From: Spirochaetes bacterium RBG_16_49_21
Lineage (GTDB): Bacteria; Spirochaetota; UBA4802; UBA5550
Length of the DNA: 59,692 bases
Assembly (NCBI GenBank): GCA_001829495.1
Contig: MIBJ01000048.1
Location: 8,882-68,573, forward strand
Direction: 5' to 3'
This document shows positions 34,445-42,556 of this stretch, piece by piece. Each line of letters opens with the position of its first letter. The first letter of the stretch is position 1. The position numbers and the translations under genes were made by a program. The notes beneath the pieces were generated by a model. The model was not told the origin of the DNA. It searched no databases and saw only the letters and a list, made by a program, of their open reading frames with translations.

Positions 34445-34607
34445 TTGCGTGGCCGTAGTGAGGAAGATACGAGATGCGAATTACGAGCGGTATAAGGATT
34501 TGTCGTTAAAAGAGTTCACGGAAAAATTATCCGAGGAAGCCCGGACCAGCGAGCTCTGGCGAAAATTTGTTGCGCCAAAAACAGGGACGATTACGGAGAG
34601 ACAATAA
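34425..34607 (+). CDS. Small partner (probable antitoxin) of the PIN toxin
   Basis: 60 residues from the ATG at 34425, with GGGAG 7 nt upstream. The start MKTKTFDCVAVVRKIRDANY is the hallmark of a small family (M-K-T-K-x-F-D-C-V) encoded directly after, and overlapping, PIN-domain genes. The protein is charged and helical. It appears intact although its toxin is a fragment, so it is a survivor of a broken toxin-antitoxin pair. The 113 bp that follow show no clear gene. Confidence 0.65.
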   Translation: MKTKTFDCVAVVRKIRDANYERYKDLSLKEFTEKLSEEARTSELWRKFVAPKTGTITERQ

Positions 34608-34720
34608 GACTTAATGCCTGCTTTATTTCCCACGCGATGCGAACTATTACGGAATCTCATCGAATGATTTTTTACGCTATCGATTTAATACCTCCGTGTA
34701 TCAAATCGACGGTGTGATTG

Positions 34721-35386
34721 ATGCGAAACATGATACAGCCGCGGGTATTTGAAACGGATCACGGGTTCCAGGGTGAGTCCGGCGTCCGGAGCTATGACGC
34801 GATGATGCGCCGGTTCCGCGACAAGGGATGGCTGGTGACCGGCTCAATAATTGAATCGGGCATAAGCTCCGGGATTGGCCTGGAGATCGGGCCCGGACCC
34901 GGATATCTCGGGCTTGAATGGCTTAAACATACCGATGATACTGAATTGTATGCGGTGGATATAAGTTCCGGCATGATTAAGGTAGCTCAACAAAACGCGG
35001 CTGAATACAACATGAAGGGGAGAGCCCGGTATGTTTTGGGAGACGCAAAAAAAGCGCCCTTTGCCGACTCCATTTTTGACGCGGCTTTTTCGAATTATTC
35101 GCTGCATGAGTGGTCTGAGCCGGAATCAATCTTTCATGAAGTGCGCAGGGTATTAAAAAAGGGGGGAAGATTTTTTATCAGCGACTTCCGCAGGGATATT
35201 GATCTCCCGGTTGTATCATTCATGTATTATTCAACCCTGCCCGAAGAGATGCGCCCCGGTCTGATCGCATCGATAAACGCCTCGTACACTGCTGAAGAGA
35301 TAACCGGAATAATTATGCAGGTGGATTTCCATAAATTTACGGTCAACGAGAGCCCGATGGGAATGGAGATTACCGGTGAGTCTTAG
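34721..35386 (+). CDS. Class I SAM-dependent methyltransferase
   Basis: 221 residues from the ATG at 34721. The SAM site is clear: LEIGPGPGYLGLEW (about 50-63), an acidic loop YAVDISSGMIKVAQ, and motif IV/post-IV FADSIFDAAFSNYSLHEWSE followed by VRRVLKKGGRFFISDF. This is the Methyltransf_11 type that acts on small molecules such as quinone, arsenic or lipid precursors; the substrate is unknown. It lies just upstream of trpR but the trpR promoter lies between them. Confidence 0.85.
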   Translation: MRNMIQPRVFETDHGFQGESGVRSYDAMMRRFRDKGWLVTGSIIESGISSGIGLEIGPGPGYLGLEWLKHTDDTELYAVDISSGMIKVAQQNAAEYNMKGRARYVLGDAKKAPFADSIFDAAFSNYSLHEWSEPESIFHEVRRVLKKGGRFFISDFRRDIDLPVVSFMYYSTLPEEMRPGLIASINASYTAEEITGIIMQVDFHKFTVNESPMGMEITGES

Positions 35387-35412
35387 CAGCGCGCCCGTTC
35401 ATGAAAAAAAAC

Positions 35413-35443
35413 TTGACATAACGGTATGTCCCGGTGCTATGTT
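35413..35443 (+). promoter_or_regulatory. trpR promoter
   Basis: TTGACA (35413-35418) and TATGTT (35438-35443) with a 19-nt spacer; the -10 overlaps the left arm of the palindrome at 35436-35463. Confidence 0.5.
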
Positions 35444-35463
35444 TCTTTTTATAGAAACATAGC
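35436..35463. promoter_or_regulatory. Palindromic operator candidate of trpR-trpB2
   Basis: GCTATGTTTCT (35436-35446) and its exact inverse AGAAACATAGC (35453-35463), 6 nt apart. It covers the -10 region and the probable transcription start and ends 10 nt before the trpR ATG, the position expected for autorepression. It lacks the CTAG core of the enterobacterial trp operator. As RNA it could instead form a hairpin over the leader. Confidence 0.55.
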
Positions 35464-35473
35464 CGGCTTTGTC

Positions 35474-35782
35474 ATGAACAAGCTTAAGGAAATAGCGTGG
35501 GTTCTCGCCGATACTGATGATGAATACCTCATCGAGGAGTTTCTGCGGAGCATACTCACCAAATATGAAATTGACGAGATATCGTCCCGCTGGGAGCTGG
35601 TGAAGCTTCTGCACGGCGGCATGACCCAGAGGAAGATAGCCGAGCGCCTGGGCCTGAGCCTTTGCAAGATAACCAGGGGATCGCGTGAGCTTAAAAAAGC
35701 GAATTCGTCGTTCAAGACCATGATCGAACGATACGGGAAAAATATGAAAAAGCATCCTGCAAGCCTAAAGCAGGGAGAATAA
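35474..35782 (+). CDS. trpR: Trp repressor family regulator
   Basis: 102 residues from the ATG at 35474. It is all-helical, with the TrpR helix-turn-helix region MTQRKIAERLGLSLCKITRG (about 55-74) ending in the ITRGS signature; the enterobacterial counterpart reads [20 protein letters not shown]. TrpR dimers bind operators when loaded with tryptophan. An in-frame ATG at 35426 would start inside the promoter and is rejected. No Shine-Dalgarno sequence precedes 35474. It lies 15 bp before the tryptophan synthase gene, so it probably controls its own operon. Confidence 0.85.
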   Translation: MNKLKEIAWVLADTDDEYLIEEFLRSILTKYEIDEISSRWELVKLLHGGMTQRKIAERLGLSLCKITRGSRELKKANSSFKTMIERYGKNMKKHPASLKQGE

Positions 35783-35797
35783 TTTTAGGAGAAGCGT

Positions 35798-37186
35798 ATG
35801 CAGACAAAAGTATTTCTTAAAGAAAGCGAGATTCCGAAAAAGTGGTACAACATCGCGGCTGACCTGCCCAGTCCGCTCCAGCCGCCCCTGGGGCCGGACG
35901 GCAAGCCGGTTTCCCCGGACATGCTCGCCCCGGTCTTCCCGATGAACCTTATTGAACAGGAGGTAAGCCAGGAGCGATGGATCGACATACCGGAAGGCGT
36001 GCTCGAAATCCTGTACCGGTGGAGGCCGTCGCCCCTGCACCGGGCGCACCACCTCGAAAAAGCCCTGGGAACTCCGGCGCGTATCTATTATAAGAACGAA
36101 AGCGTGTCCCCGGCAGGCAGCCACAAGCCGAACACGGCGGTGGCCCAGGCCTGGTACAACAAGCAGTTCGGTATCAAGAAGCTTGCCACGGAGACCGGAG
36201 CCGGCCAGTGGGGGAGCGCTCTCGCCTTCGCCTGCTCGCTCATCGGTCTCGAGTGCAAGGTTTTTATGGTGCGGATCAGCTTTGAGCAGAAGCCGATGCG
36301 CAAGGTGATGATGCAGACCTGGGGAGCCACCTGCATCCCGAGCCCGAGCCCCGAGACGAAAGCGGGCCGCGATGTCTTAGAGAAGCACCCGGACACGCCC
36401 GGAAGCCTGGGAATCGCCATCAGCGAAGCGGTTGAGGCTGCGGTGACCGACCCGACCGGCCAGACCCGCTATTCCCTGGGGAGCGTGCTGAACCATGTCC
36501 TGCTCCACCAGACGATCATCGGCCTTGAGGCGAAGAAGCAGTTGAAGAAAATCGGGGAAAAGAAGGTGGATATAGTCATCGGCTGCGCAGGCGGCGGAAG
36601 CAATTTCGCCGGGCTCTCGTTTCCCTTTGCCAACGATAAGATACACGGGGCGGCAATCGATATCATCCCGGTGGAGCCGGCGTCCTGTCCGACCCTCACC
36701 AAGGGACCCTTTATATACGATCACGGCGATATAGCGAAAATGACGCCGCTCCTTCCCATGCATTCATTGGGACACAGCTTCGTTCCGGATTCGATCCACG
36801 CCGGCGGCCTGCGCTACCACGGCATGGCGCCGCTCGTATCGCAGGGGGTCGTGGAAGGGCTGTTCAGGCCCATGGCGATCCAGCAGAACGAGTGCTTCAG
36901 GGCCGCGCTCCTCTTCGCTAAAACAGAGGGGATAATCATCGCGCCCGAGACGAGCCACGCGGTCGCCGTCGTGATCCGTAAAGCCAAAGAGGCCAAGGAA
37001 GAGGGCAAGGAAAAAGTGATCATCTTCAATTTGAGCGGCCACGGGCTCATGGACCTGAACGGCTATGACGCCTTCCTGCACGGGAGGCTTGTGGACCATG
37101 AGCTGCATCAGGACGAGGTTGATGCCGCCCTGTGTGAGCTGAAAGGCCTGCCCCTTCCAACAGTAAACAGGACCGGAAAATGGTGA
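35798..37186 (+). CDS. trpB: Tryptophan synthase beta subunit, TrpB2 type
   Basis: 462 residues, longer than the classical TrpB and with the TrpB2-specific N-terminal extension ([17 protein letters not shown]). The PLP lysine is Lys110 in [18 protein letters not shown] (about 131-139) and the phosphate cup [11 protein letters not shown] (about 250) follow. It joins indole and serine to make tryptophan. No trpA or other trp biosynthesis gene is nearby, so this copy fits indole salvage rather than the full pathway. AGGAG precedes the start by 6 nt. It is co-transcribed with trpR. Confidence 0.95.
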   Translation: MQTKVFLKESEIPKKWYNIAADLPSPLQPPLGPDGKPVSPDMLAPVFPMNLIEQEVSQERWIDIPEGVLEILYRWRPSPLHRAHHLEKALGTPARIYYKNESVSPAGSHKPNTAVAQAWYNKQFGIKKLATETGAGQWGSALAFACSLIGLECKVFMVRISFEQKPMRKVMMQTWGATCIPSPSPETKAGRDVLEKHPDTPGSLGIAISEAVEAAVTDPTGQTRYSLGSVLNHVLLHQTIIGLEAKKQLKKIGEKKVDIVIGCAGGGSNFAGLSFPFANDKIHGAAIDIIPVEPASCPTLTKGPFIYDHGDIAKMTPLLPMHSLGHSFVPDSIHAGGLRYHGMAPLVSQGVVEGLFRPMAIQQNECFRAALLFAKTEGIIIAPETSHAVAVVIRKAKEAKEEGKEKVIIFNLSGHGLMDLNGYDAFLHGRLVDHELHQDEVDAALCELKGLPLPTVNRTGKW

Positions 37187-37265
37187 CACGAACAAGGGGG
37201 CGCTGCCGGACTGGTAAGCCCGTGGCTTTCACGGCTGATAAAGCTGCGGGAAGGCGATCGGCCGG

Positions 37266-37541
37266 TCAGAACTGGTAATCGCCGGTAATGGAGCCGGAGT
37301 AATCATCCTCCTCGACCGATTCGATCCTGCCGTAGAAGGTGAAGTCTTTCGGATTGTTGATAAGGTATGAGACGTATCGACGTATCATTTCTGGGTCGTC
37401 GATATTGAGAAAGACCTGCACGGTTCCGTCAGCGAGGTTGGACGCCGCTCCATGTATCTTGAGCAGCCGCGCGTACTGGCTGCAGTAGGCGCGGCAGAAC
37501 ACTCCCTGGACCCTGCCGTGAAGTCTCAGCCTCTTCGCCAT
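37266..37541 (-). CDS. Acylphosphatase-like protein
   Basis: 91 residues from the ATG at 37541 (GAGGA 9 nt upstream; a GTG one codon earlier is possible). It has the acylphosphatase start GRVQGVFCRAYC, with the catalytic Arg, and ASNLADGTVQVFL with the catalytic Asn. The usual VGFR loop is altered to VFCR. The enzyme hydrolyses carboxyl-phosphate bonds such as acetyl phosphate. It starts 12 bp after the B12-type radical SAM gene on the same strand and converges with trpB2. Confidence 0.8.
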   Translation of the reverse strand: MAKRLRLHGRVQGVFCRAYCSQYARLLKIHGAASNLADGTVQVFLNIDDPEMIRRYVSYLINNPKDFTFYGRIESVEEDDYSGSITGDYQF

Positions 37542-37553
37542 CACTAAATTTCC

Positions 37554-38924
37554 TCAAACCGGCTTGTGGGACATGTCGCGGATCATGGAAAGGTACGCCT
37601 TGTTGTGTATTTTCCATTTCATATTTGTATAGCGGGCGTAAAAGGCGAGCCCGAGGCTTATCCATTTTTTGCGGAAGAATTTTTTCATCATTTCATAAAT
37701 GGAATAGAATTTCTGATGGCTGTATATCTGCGCCTTCTGGAGGCTGAAGAGGCTGAAATTGGCTGGCTGGTACACGACATGATGCGCGTCATACAGGGAC
37801 CAGTCTTTACTCACGATTCGGTTGCGCACATGGGCGTAAAACTCCGACCCCGGGAACGGGGTGAGAATAAGGAATTGAGCGGACGATAGTCTTAATTTCT
37901 TTGCGAACTTGACGGTGTGTCTGACCGAGTCCCAGGTGTCCTTGTCGAATCCGTGCACGAACATGCCGTGGATGTTGATGTTGAATGAATTGATAATATG
38001 CATCGCATTGTTTATTTCCTCGACCGTCTGATGCTTCCTCATCTCCCTCAGGCTTTCCGGGTTCAATGACTCAATTCCGATAAACAGGGTGTGGCATCCC
38101 GCCTTCTTCATGAGGTGGAGAAGCTCGCGGTCTTTCGCGACATCGGCCCGGACCTGCGTCGACCACTTGAACCGCAGATTCTCGGCCAGCATCGCCTCCA
38201 GCAGCTCTTTGGCCCGCTTTTTGTTAGCCCCGAAATGATCGTCGTAGAAGAACACGAATTTCCCTGAATTTTTATACAGCCTGAGCTCTTCCATGATATG
38301 CTCCGTGGAGCGGTACCGGTATTTTTTGCCGAACATTCCGGTCACCGAGCAAAAGGAGCAGTCATAGGGGCATCCCCGCGACGTTTGGATCGGGATCACC
38401 TTCAGCTTCTGTTTATTTTTTATGAGTGAAAAATCGCATAGGGGAAACTGATCGAGATCGTTTTCAAAGGAATTCATGGGATTATGGACGTTTCTTCCGT
38501 TTTGCCGGTACGACAGATTCGGTACTCCGGAAAAACCGGAATTCTGCTCCCATGCGTCAATAAAGCGCATGAGCGGCAGCTCGCCTTCCCCGCGGACGAC
38601 GTAATCAGCGTGCTGGAGCGCTTCATCGCTCATGAAGGTGACATGGGGCCCGCCCATGATGACCGGAATGCCGTGTCTCTTAACCCTGTCGGCGATCTTG
38701 TATGCGTTGTTTGCGGTTGGGGTTATGGTGGAGATTCCGACGATGTCCGCATCCAATACGCCGTTATAGTCAATGGCGCTTAAATCCTCAATATAGATCT
38801 CGACGTTCCATCCCCGGTTTTTCATCATTGTCCCGAGAATGAATATCCCGATCCGGGGCAAGGCGAAGCGGCTGAAGATATGCCCGCCGGGAGCTTTCGG
38901 CTCAATAAAAACTATTTTTTTCAT
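37554..38924 (-). CDS. B12-binding-domain radical SAM enzyme
   Basis: 456 residues. An N-terminal cobalamin-binding-type Rossmann domain (about 1-125; IVGISTITPT and VIMGGPHVTF are typical, without a clear DxHxxG) is followed by the radical SAM barrel with the cluster motif CPYDCSFC (Cys185, Cys189, Cys192). A C-terminal region of about 130 residues (YARYTNMKWKIHNK at the end) is basic. Such enzymes methylate or rearrange unactivated carbons, for example in hopanoid or lipid modification. No lipid gene is adjacent, so the substrate is open. It probably shares a transcript with the acylphosphatase. No Shine-Dalgarno sequence precedes the start. Confidence 0.88.
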   Translation of the reverse strand: MKKIVFIEPKAPGGHIFSRFALPRIGIFILGTMMKNRGWNVEIYIEDLSAIDYNGVLDADIVGISTITPTANNAYKIADRVKRHGIPVIMGGPHVTFMSDEALQHADYVVRGEGELPLMRFIDAWEQNSGFSGVPNLSYRQNGRNVHNPMNSFENDLDQFPLCDFSLIKNKQKLKVIPIQTSRGCPYDCSFCSVTGMFGKKYRYRSTEHIMEELRLYKNSGKFVFFYDDHFGANKKRAKELLEAMLAENLRFKWSTQVRADVAKDRELLHLMKKAGCHTLFIGIESLNPESLREMRKHQTVEEINNAMHIINSFNINIHGMFVHGFDKDTWDSVRHTVKFAKKLRLSSAQFLILTPFPGSEFYAHVRNRIVSKDWSLYDAHHVVYQPANFSLFSLQKAQIYSHQKFYSIYEMMKKFFRKKWISLGLAFYARYTNMKWKIHNKAYLSMIRDMSHKPV

Positions 38925-38956
38925 TTTTAATTAATTTCTTAAAATTTTTTTATATA

Positions 38957-39080
38957 AAAATATTGGACTTGTTGTGAAAATATATTTTTTAAAAGGGCTA
39001 AGGGGCGGAGCCCCTTAAAAAGCCCCCCGAGGGGCTTTCCCGAGCGCGAGACTGGAGTTTCGCAACAAGTCTAATATTTT
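38957..39080. repeat. R4: 124-bp element with 23-bp terminal inverted repeats
   Basis: The left end AAAATATTGGACTTGTTGTG and the right end CGCAACAAGTCTAATATTTT are inverse with two mismatches over 23 bp. Inside are two small hairpins, AAGGGGCGGAGCCCCTT and AAAGCCCC/GGGGCTTT, and a CTCGGGAAAG segment. It fills the divergent-free spacer 38925-39204 between the radical SAM start and the recD stop; both genes are on the minus strand. No gene is inside. Confidence 0.75.
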
Positions 39081-39204
39081 AGGAATTAACTCTGGTTTTT
39101 CACTTTTAACAATTAATCGAAATGTTAAATTGTTTTATTAACTAAAAAACGGCAGAAATTATTATTATATAAGACAGGGAAACCGGGAAAGGGTTGCAGA
39201 TTTT

Positions 39205-41214
39205 TTAAATAAATCGTTCCCGGAACGGTTTTTCCGGTTCTGAAAGGTTGATGCCGGATTGCCGCTCGACCCTGTTCCGTATCGCCCGCGCAAGCATGTC
39301 GGTGCTTGAGTAGAGAAGAGCCAGTTTTTTTGCCCTGGTGATTCCGGTGTACAAGATTTCCCTGGTCAGCAGATTTTCATTCAATCCATCGGGAATTATG
39401 AACAAAACGCGGCCGTATTCCGATCCCTGGCTTTTATGCACGGTGATCGCGTATGACAGCTCAAAGGGGGGGAGGGCTTCGGCAGGGAATGCGCTGAACC
39501 CGTCCATTCTGCGAAACAGGCCGTAATACCGGCCGTCGTTTCCCCTGAGGATCACGCCCACCTCCCCGTTATAGAGCTCCCTGGCGTAATCATTTTTTGT
39601 AATGATGATGGGCGCGCCGGAAAATATTTTTCCACCTCCCAGGGGATCAAGGGCGCTGCCTATCCTGCCGGCGATGTAGGAGTTGATTCCGGATGCGCCT
39701 GAAATCCCCGATTTCACCGGACTCAGGATGCGCGCTTCATCAAGGTACGAGAAGATATCCTCCACGCAGGCGGCGAGCTCCGGATCGGCCGGGTCAAGGA
39801 CATGGTCGCACGCCCGGTCCACCAGGGTGCGGAACGACCCTGCTTTTTTGTCTTGTTTGAAATAAGAATGTTCTACCCAGAAATCGAGCAGGCGGTGCAG
39901 CTCTTTATAATACGGCTGCCCGGTTTTTCCGGGACGGATGCGCCGGATCCCCTCCAGAGAAAGCCCCTGGCTCAGGTCCAGCTCCGGGATGGAATCGATC
40001 ACCCCGTAATTTTGATTATTGATCTCCCGGGCTGTTTCCCGGATCATCGGCTCGGAGCGATAACTATCGCGGAGGAGAACCAGACGGCGTTTTACTTTGC
40101 CGGCCGGTTTTTCCTCGTCGGGTATCAGATGCGCCAGTACCGCCCCCGCCTCCACGGAGGGAAGCTGGTTCCGGTCGCCGAGCATTACGATGCTTGTCCG
40201 CTCGTCGATCGCTTCAAAGAGCTTTTCCAGGAGCACCAGGTCGATCATGGAGGCCTCGTCCACGATGATCATGTCCGCCCTGATCGTATTGTATTTATTA
40301 TGGGCGAAGTCGTTCCGCGAAGGGCTGTATTCGAGAAGCCGGTGTATGGTGGTGCCTTTCAGGCCGGCAAGCTCCCGGTCAGGGGAATCCCTGCCGGACA
40401 GTGACGCTATTCCCCGCTGGATCGCCTCGGTCAGCTTCTGGGCCGCCCGGCCGGTGGGCGCGGCGATTTTGATCCTCTGCACCGGGACGCCCATCCGCAC
40501 CAGGACGCGCACCAGGTTCAACACTATGAATGTCTTGCCCGTCCCCGGTCCCCCTGATATGAGCACGAAATTTTCATGAAGGGGGAGGGTGACGCCGAGC
40601 TTTTGTTCCTCATTGAGAATCGCCTTTACCCTGTTTATGAATACGGGTTTTTCTTCAAGTACGGTATGGATTATTTCCTTCACCGCGTCCGGGTCTTTCG
40701 CGAGCGGTACGTTGCGCTCCATGACCGCCGACAGTCGTTTCCTCAGACTCCGCTCCGCAACATAGTATTTCTGGAAGTACAGATACGAGGAGTCGCCGTC
40801 CCCGGCCAGGATGAGAGGCTTGTACTCGTCGCGCGGATCGGTAAAAAGCTGCGGCGATGCGTCGTTATTCACATGGATCAATTCCGCGTATTTTTTTACA
40901 TCTTTAAGAATGGATTGCACCGATGTTTCCGTCTTTGTTCCGGCTATCGGTTTCAATTTTCTCGACAGGGATTCGGGATCGAGTTTAAGGCAGACGCTCC
41001 CCTCGCCGAGGGATGCGAACATAGCTATCAGCATGAGGTGAAGCGACGGATCATTGCGTCCGGAGAGCTTCACCAGGTCGCGGATGGTACAATAATCGAT
41101 GCCGGTCAGATCGAGGTTTTGAACGGCGGACTCATAGATTGAATGGATCTCGGGATTGTCGTTCTCCGAGATTACCGACAGTTCACGGAGGAGTTGATAT
41201 GATATTTCGCTCAC
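39205..41214 (-). CDS. recD: RecD, exodeoxyribonuclease V alpha subunit
   Basis: 669 residues starting with GTG. RecD superfamily 1B helicase motifs are complete: Walker A SGGPGTGKTF (about 221), DEXX box IIVDEASMID (about 320), LGDRNQLPSVEAGAVLA (about 345), AITVHKSQGSEY (about 595) and YTGITRAKKLAL (about 627). The N-terminal domain (about 1-150) is the RecD type that contacts RecC, not the long RecD2 extension. It is the 5'-3' motor of RecBCD. Its usual place is next to recB; here recCB ends at 4420, 35 kb away and on the other strand. The start has no clear ribosome-binding site. Confidence 0.93.
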   Translation of the reverse strand: MSEISYQLLRELSVISENDNPEIHSIYESAVQNLDLTGIDYCTIRDLVKLSGRNDPSLHLMLIAMFASLGEGSVCLKLDPESLSRKLKPIAGTKTETSVQSILKDVKKYAELIHVNNDASPQLFTDPRDEYKPLILAGDGDSSYLYFQKYYVAERSLRKRLSAVMERNVPLAKDPDAVKEIIHTVLEEKPVFINRVKAILNEEQKLGVTLPLHENFVLISGGPGTGKTFIVLNLVRVLVRMGVPVQRIKIAAPTGRAAQKLTEAIQRGIASLSGRDSPDRELAGLKGTTIHRLLEYSPSRNDFAHNKYNTIRADMIIVDEASMIDLVLLEKLFEAIDERTSIVMLGDRNQLPSVEAGAVLAHLIPDEEKPAGKVKRRLVLLRDSYRSEPMIRETAREINNQNYGVIDSIPELDLSQGLSLEGIRRIRPGKTGQPYYKELHRLLDFWVEHSYFKQDKKAGSFRTLVDRACDHVLDPADPELAACVEDIFSYLDEARILSPVKSGISGASGINSYIAGRIGSALDPLGGGKIFSGAPIIITKNDYARELYNGEVGVILRGNDGRYYGLFRRMDGFSAFPAEALPPFELSYAITVHKSQGSEYGRVLFIIPDGLNENLLTREILYTGITRAKKLALLYSSTDMLARAIRNRVERQSGINLSEPEKPFRERFI

Positions 41215-41340
41215 GGCAATTCAACGGATTTTTTATCAGTCAAACATAGCAGTGTTATTGGATACCACAAGTAAAAATTTGGATACCCACCCTTTCGGTT
41301 TTTGTGCCCTTTGCGTTATTGTACATGAAAGAGCCGAACC

Positions 41341-41462
41341 CACATCTTTAAATCAAGCCTCACGGCCCCCTAAATCCCCCGGAGGGGGACTTGAAGGTTA
41401 TGTATTATTCTTAAGAACGTAATATTAGCCCCCCTCCGGGGGGTTGGGGGGAGGGCATGAGG
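41341..41462. repeat. R2b: palindromic element, part shared with the right edge
   Basis: CCTCACGGCCCCCTAAATCC at the left and GGGGGGAGGGCATGAGG at the right are imperfectly inverse, with inner hairpins CCCCCGGAGGGGG and CCCCCCTCCGGGGGG. Positions 41341-41395 recur almost unchanged at 59611-59666 (beginning CACATCTTTAAATCAAGC). It lies in the divergent spacer 41215-41533 between recD and the dehydrogenase; the rest of that spacer holds nothing I recognise. Confidence 0.7.
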
Positions 41463-41533
41463 GTAAGTATTAAAAAATTTTTCTTGCATAATTCAAAGTG
41501 TGTGCATCAATAAAATATCAAGGCGGGGGATTT

Positions 41534-42382
41534 ATGAAAACAGTCGGGATAATCGGTGCAGGGATCATGGGCGCGGATATAGCATTTATGTCAGCCGGTG
41601 CGGGTTACCAGGTATCGATATACGATGTTGACGGTGCAAGAACGAAAGCGGCTCTGAATCGGATCCATGACCGGCTGAACCGGTATGCTGACGACGGCAG
41701 GATCGAAAAGGCCAAGATCGCGGAAATCATGGACAGAATCCATATCTGCGATAATTTGACCGATTTGAAAAATATTGAAATCATCGATGAATGCGTTTTT
41801 GAGGATATCGGCCTGAAAAAGGAGATTTTCACTCAGCTTGACGAGATCTGCAGGCCCGACGCCGTTCTCGCGTCAAGCACCTCAAGCATCTCAATAACGG
41901 AGATCGCTTCAGCAACAAGGAGGCCTCAATCCGTGATCGGCATCCACTTCATGAATCCCGCTCATGTGATGAAGCTCGTTGAGATAATCCCCGGCATAGC
42001 CACTACCCGGGAGACCGTTGAAACGGCGAAGGCCTTCGTGAAGAAGCTGGGAAAAACGCACGTTGAATCGAGGGATTACCCGGGCTTTTTGCTCAACCGG
42101 ATGCTGGTTCCCATGATCAATGAAGCCGTCTACTTATTATACGAAAACGCCGGAACAGCGGAATCAATAGACAAGGTCATGAAGCTCGGCCTTAACCTGC
42201 CCATGGGCCCCCTCGCCCTCGCAGACATGATCGGCCTGGATGTCCTTCTCGCGGTGGCTGAAGAGATGTTCAGGGGTTATTCCGACGCCAAGTACCGGCC
42301 ATGCCCGCTCCTCAAGAAGTACGTTGCCGCAGGGTATCTGGGAGAAAAGTCGGGCCGGGGATTCTATATTTATAATAAATGA
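41534..42382 (+). CDS. 3-hydroxybutyryl-CoA dehydrogenase
   Basis: 282 residues from the ATG at 41534 (GGGGG 5 nt upstream, in line with the NAD site starting at residue 2). It has GIIGAGIMGADIA (5-17), SSTSSISITEIA, the catalytic His in GIHFMNPAHVMKLVEII and PGFLLNRMLVPMINEAV, then the C-terminal dimer domain. It oxidises or reduces 3-hydroxyacyl-CoA with NAD(H) in beta-oxidation or butyrate and polyhydroxyalkanoate pathways. It stands alone; the large CoA activase at 15988 is the only other CoA-metabolism gene in the window. Confidence 0.92.
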   Translation: MKTVGIIGAGIMGADIAFMSAGAGYQVSIYDVDGARTKAALNRIHDRLNRYADDGRIEKAKIAEIMDRIHICDNLTDLKNIEIIDECVFEDIGLKKEIFTQLDEICRPDAVLASSTSSISITEIASATRRPQSVIGIHFMNPAHVMKLVEIIPGIATTRETVETAKAFVKKLGKTHVESRDYPGFLLNRMLVPMINEAVYLLYENAGTAESIDKVMKLGLNLPMGPLALADMIGLDVLLAVAEEMFRGYSDAKYRPCPLLKKYVAAGYLGEKSGRGFYIYNK

Positions 42383-42396
42383 AAAGTGGATACGTG

Positions 42397-42438
42397 CTAC
42401 CAGCCGCCTGAACTGCCGCCACCGCCCGAGCTGCGGAA
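42397..42438 (-). pseudogene. Possible leftover glycine-rich protein tail
   Basis: On the minus strand this stretch reads FRSSGGGGSSGGW and a stop, the typical last residues of TPM-domain or DUF2207-type membrane proteins. A stop codon in frame just upstream (TGA at 42442-42444) means only the tail remains. It lies directly after the dehydrogenase stop. The match is short and could be chance. Confidence 0.3.
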
Positions 42439-42556
42439 TCAAAAATCATGGATAAAAATCCTGCATATAAATTTATAATCATAATGTAAGTTTAACGAGA
42501 ACTTTTTTCATAGAACCGTTGTCACTTGGATATATATTATCTCAGAGAGGTGCTGA

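Noticed and set aside
34608..34720. Second toxin-like fragment (ESHRMIFYAID in one frame) after the PIN partner
   Set aside because: It is too short and low in information to separate from chance.
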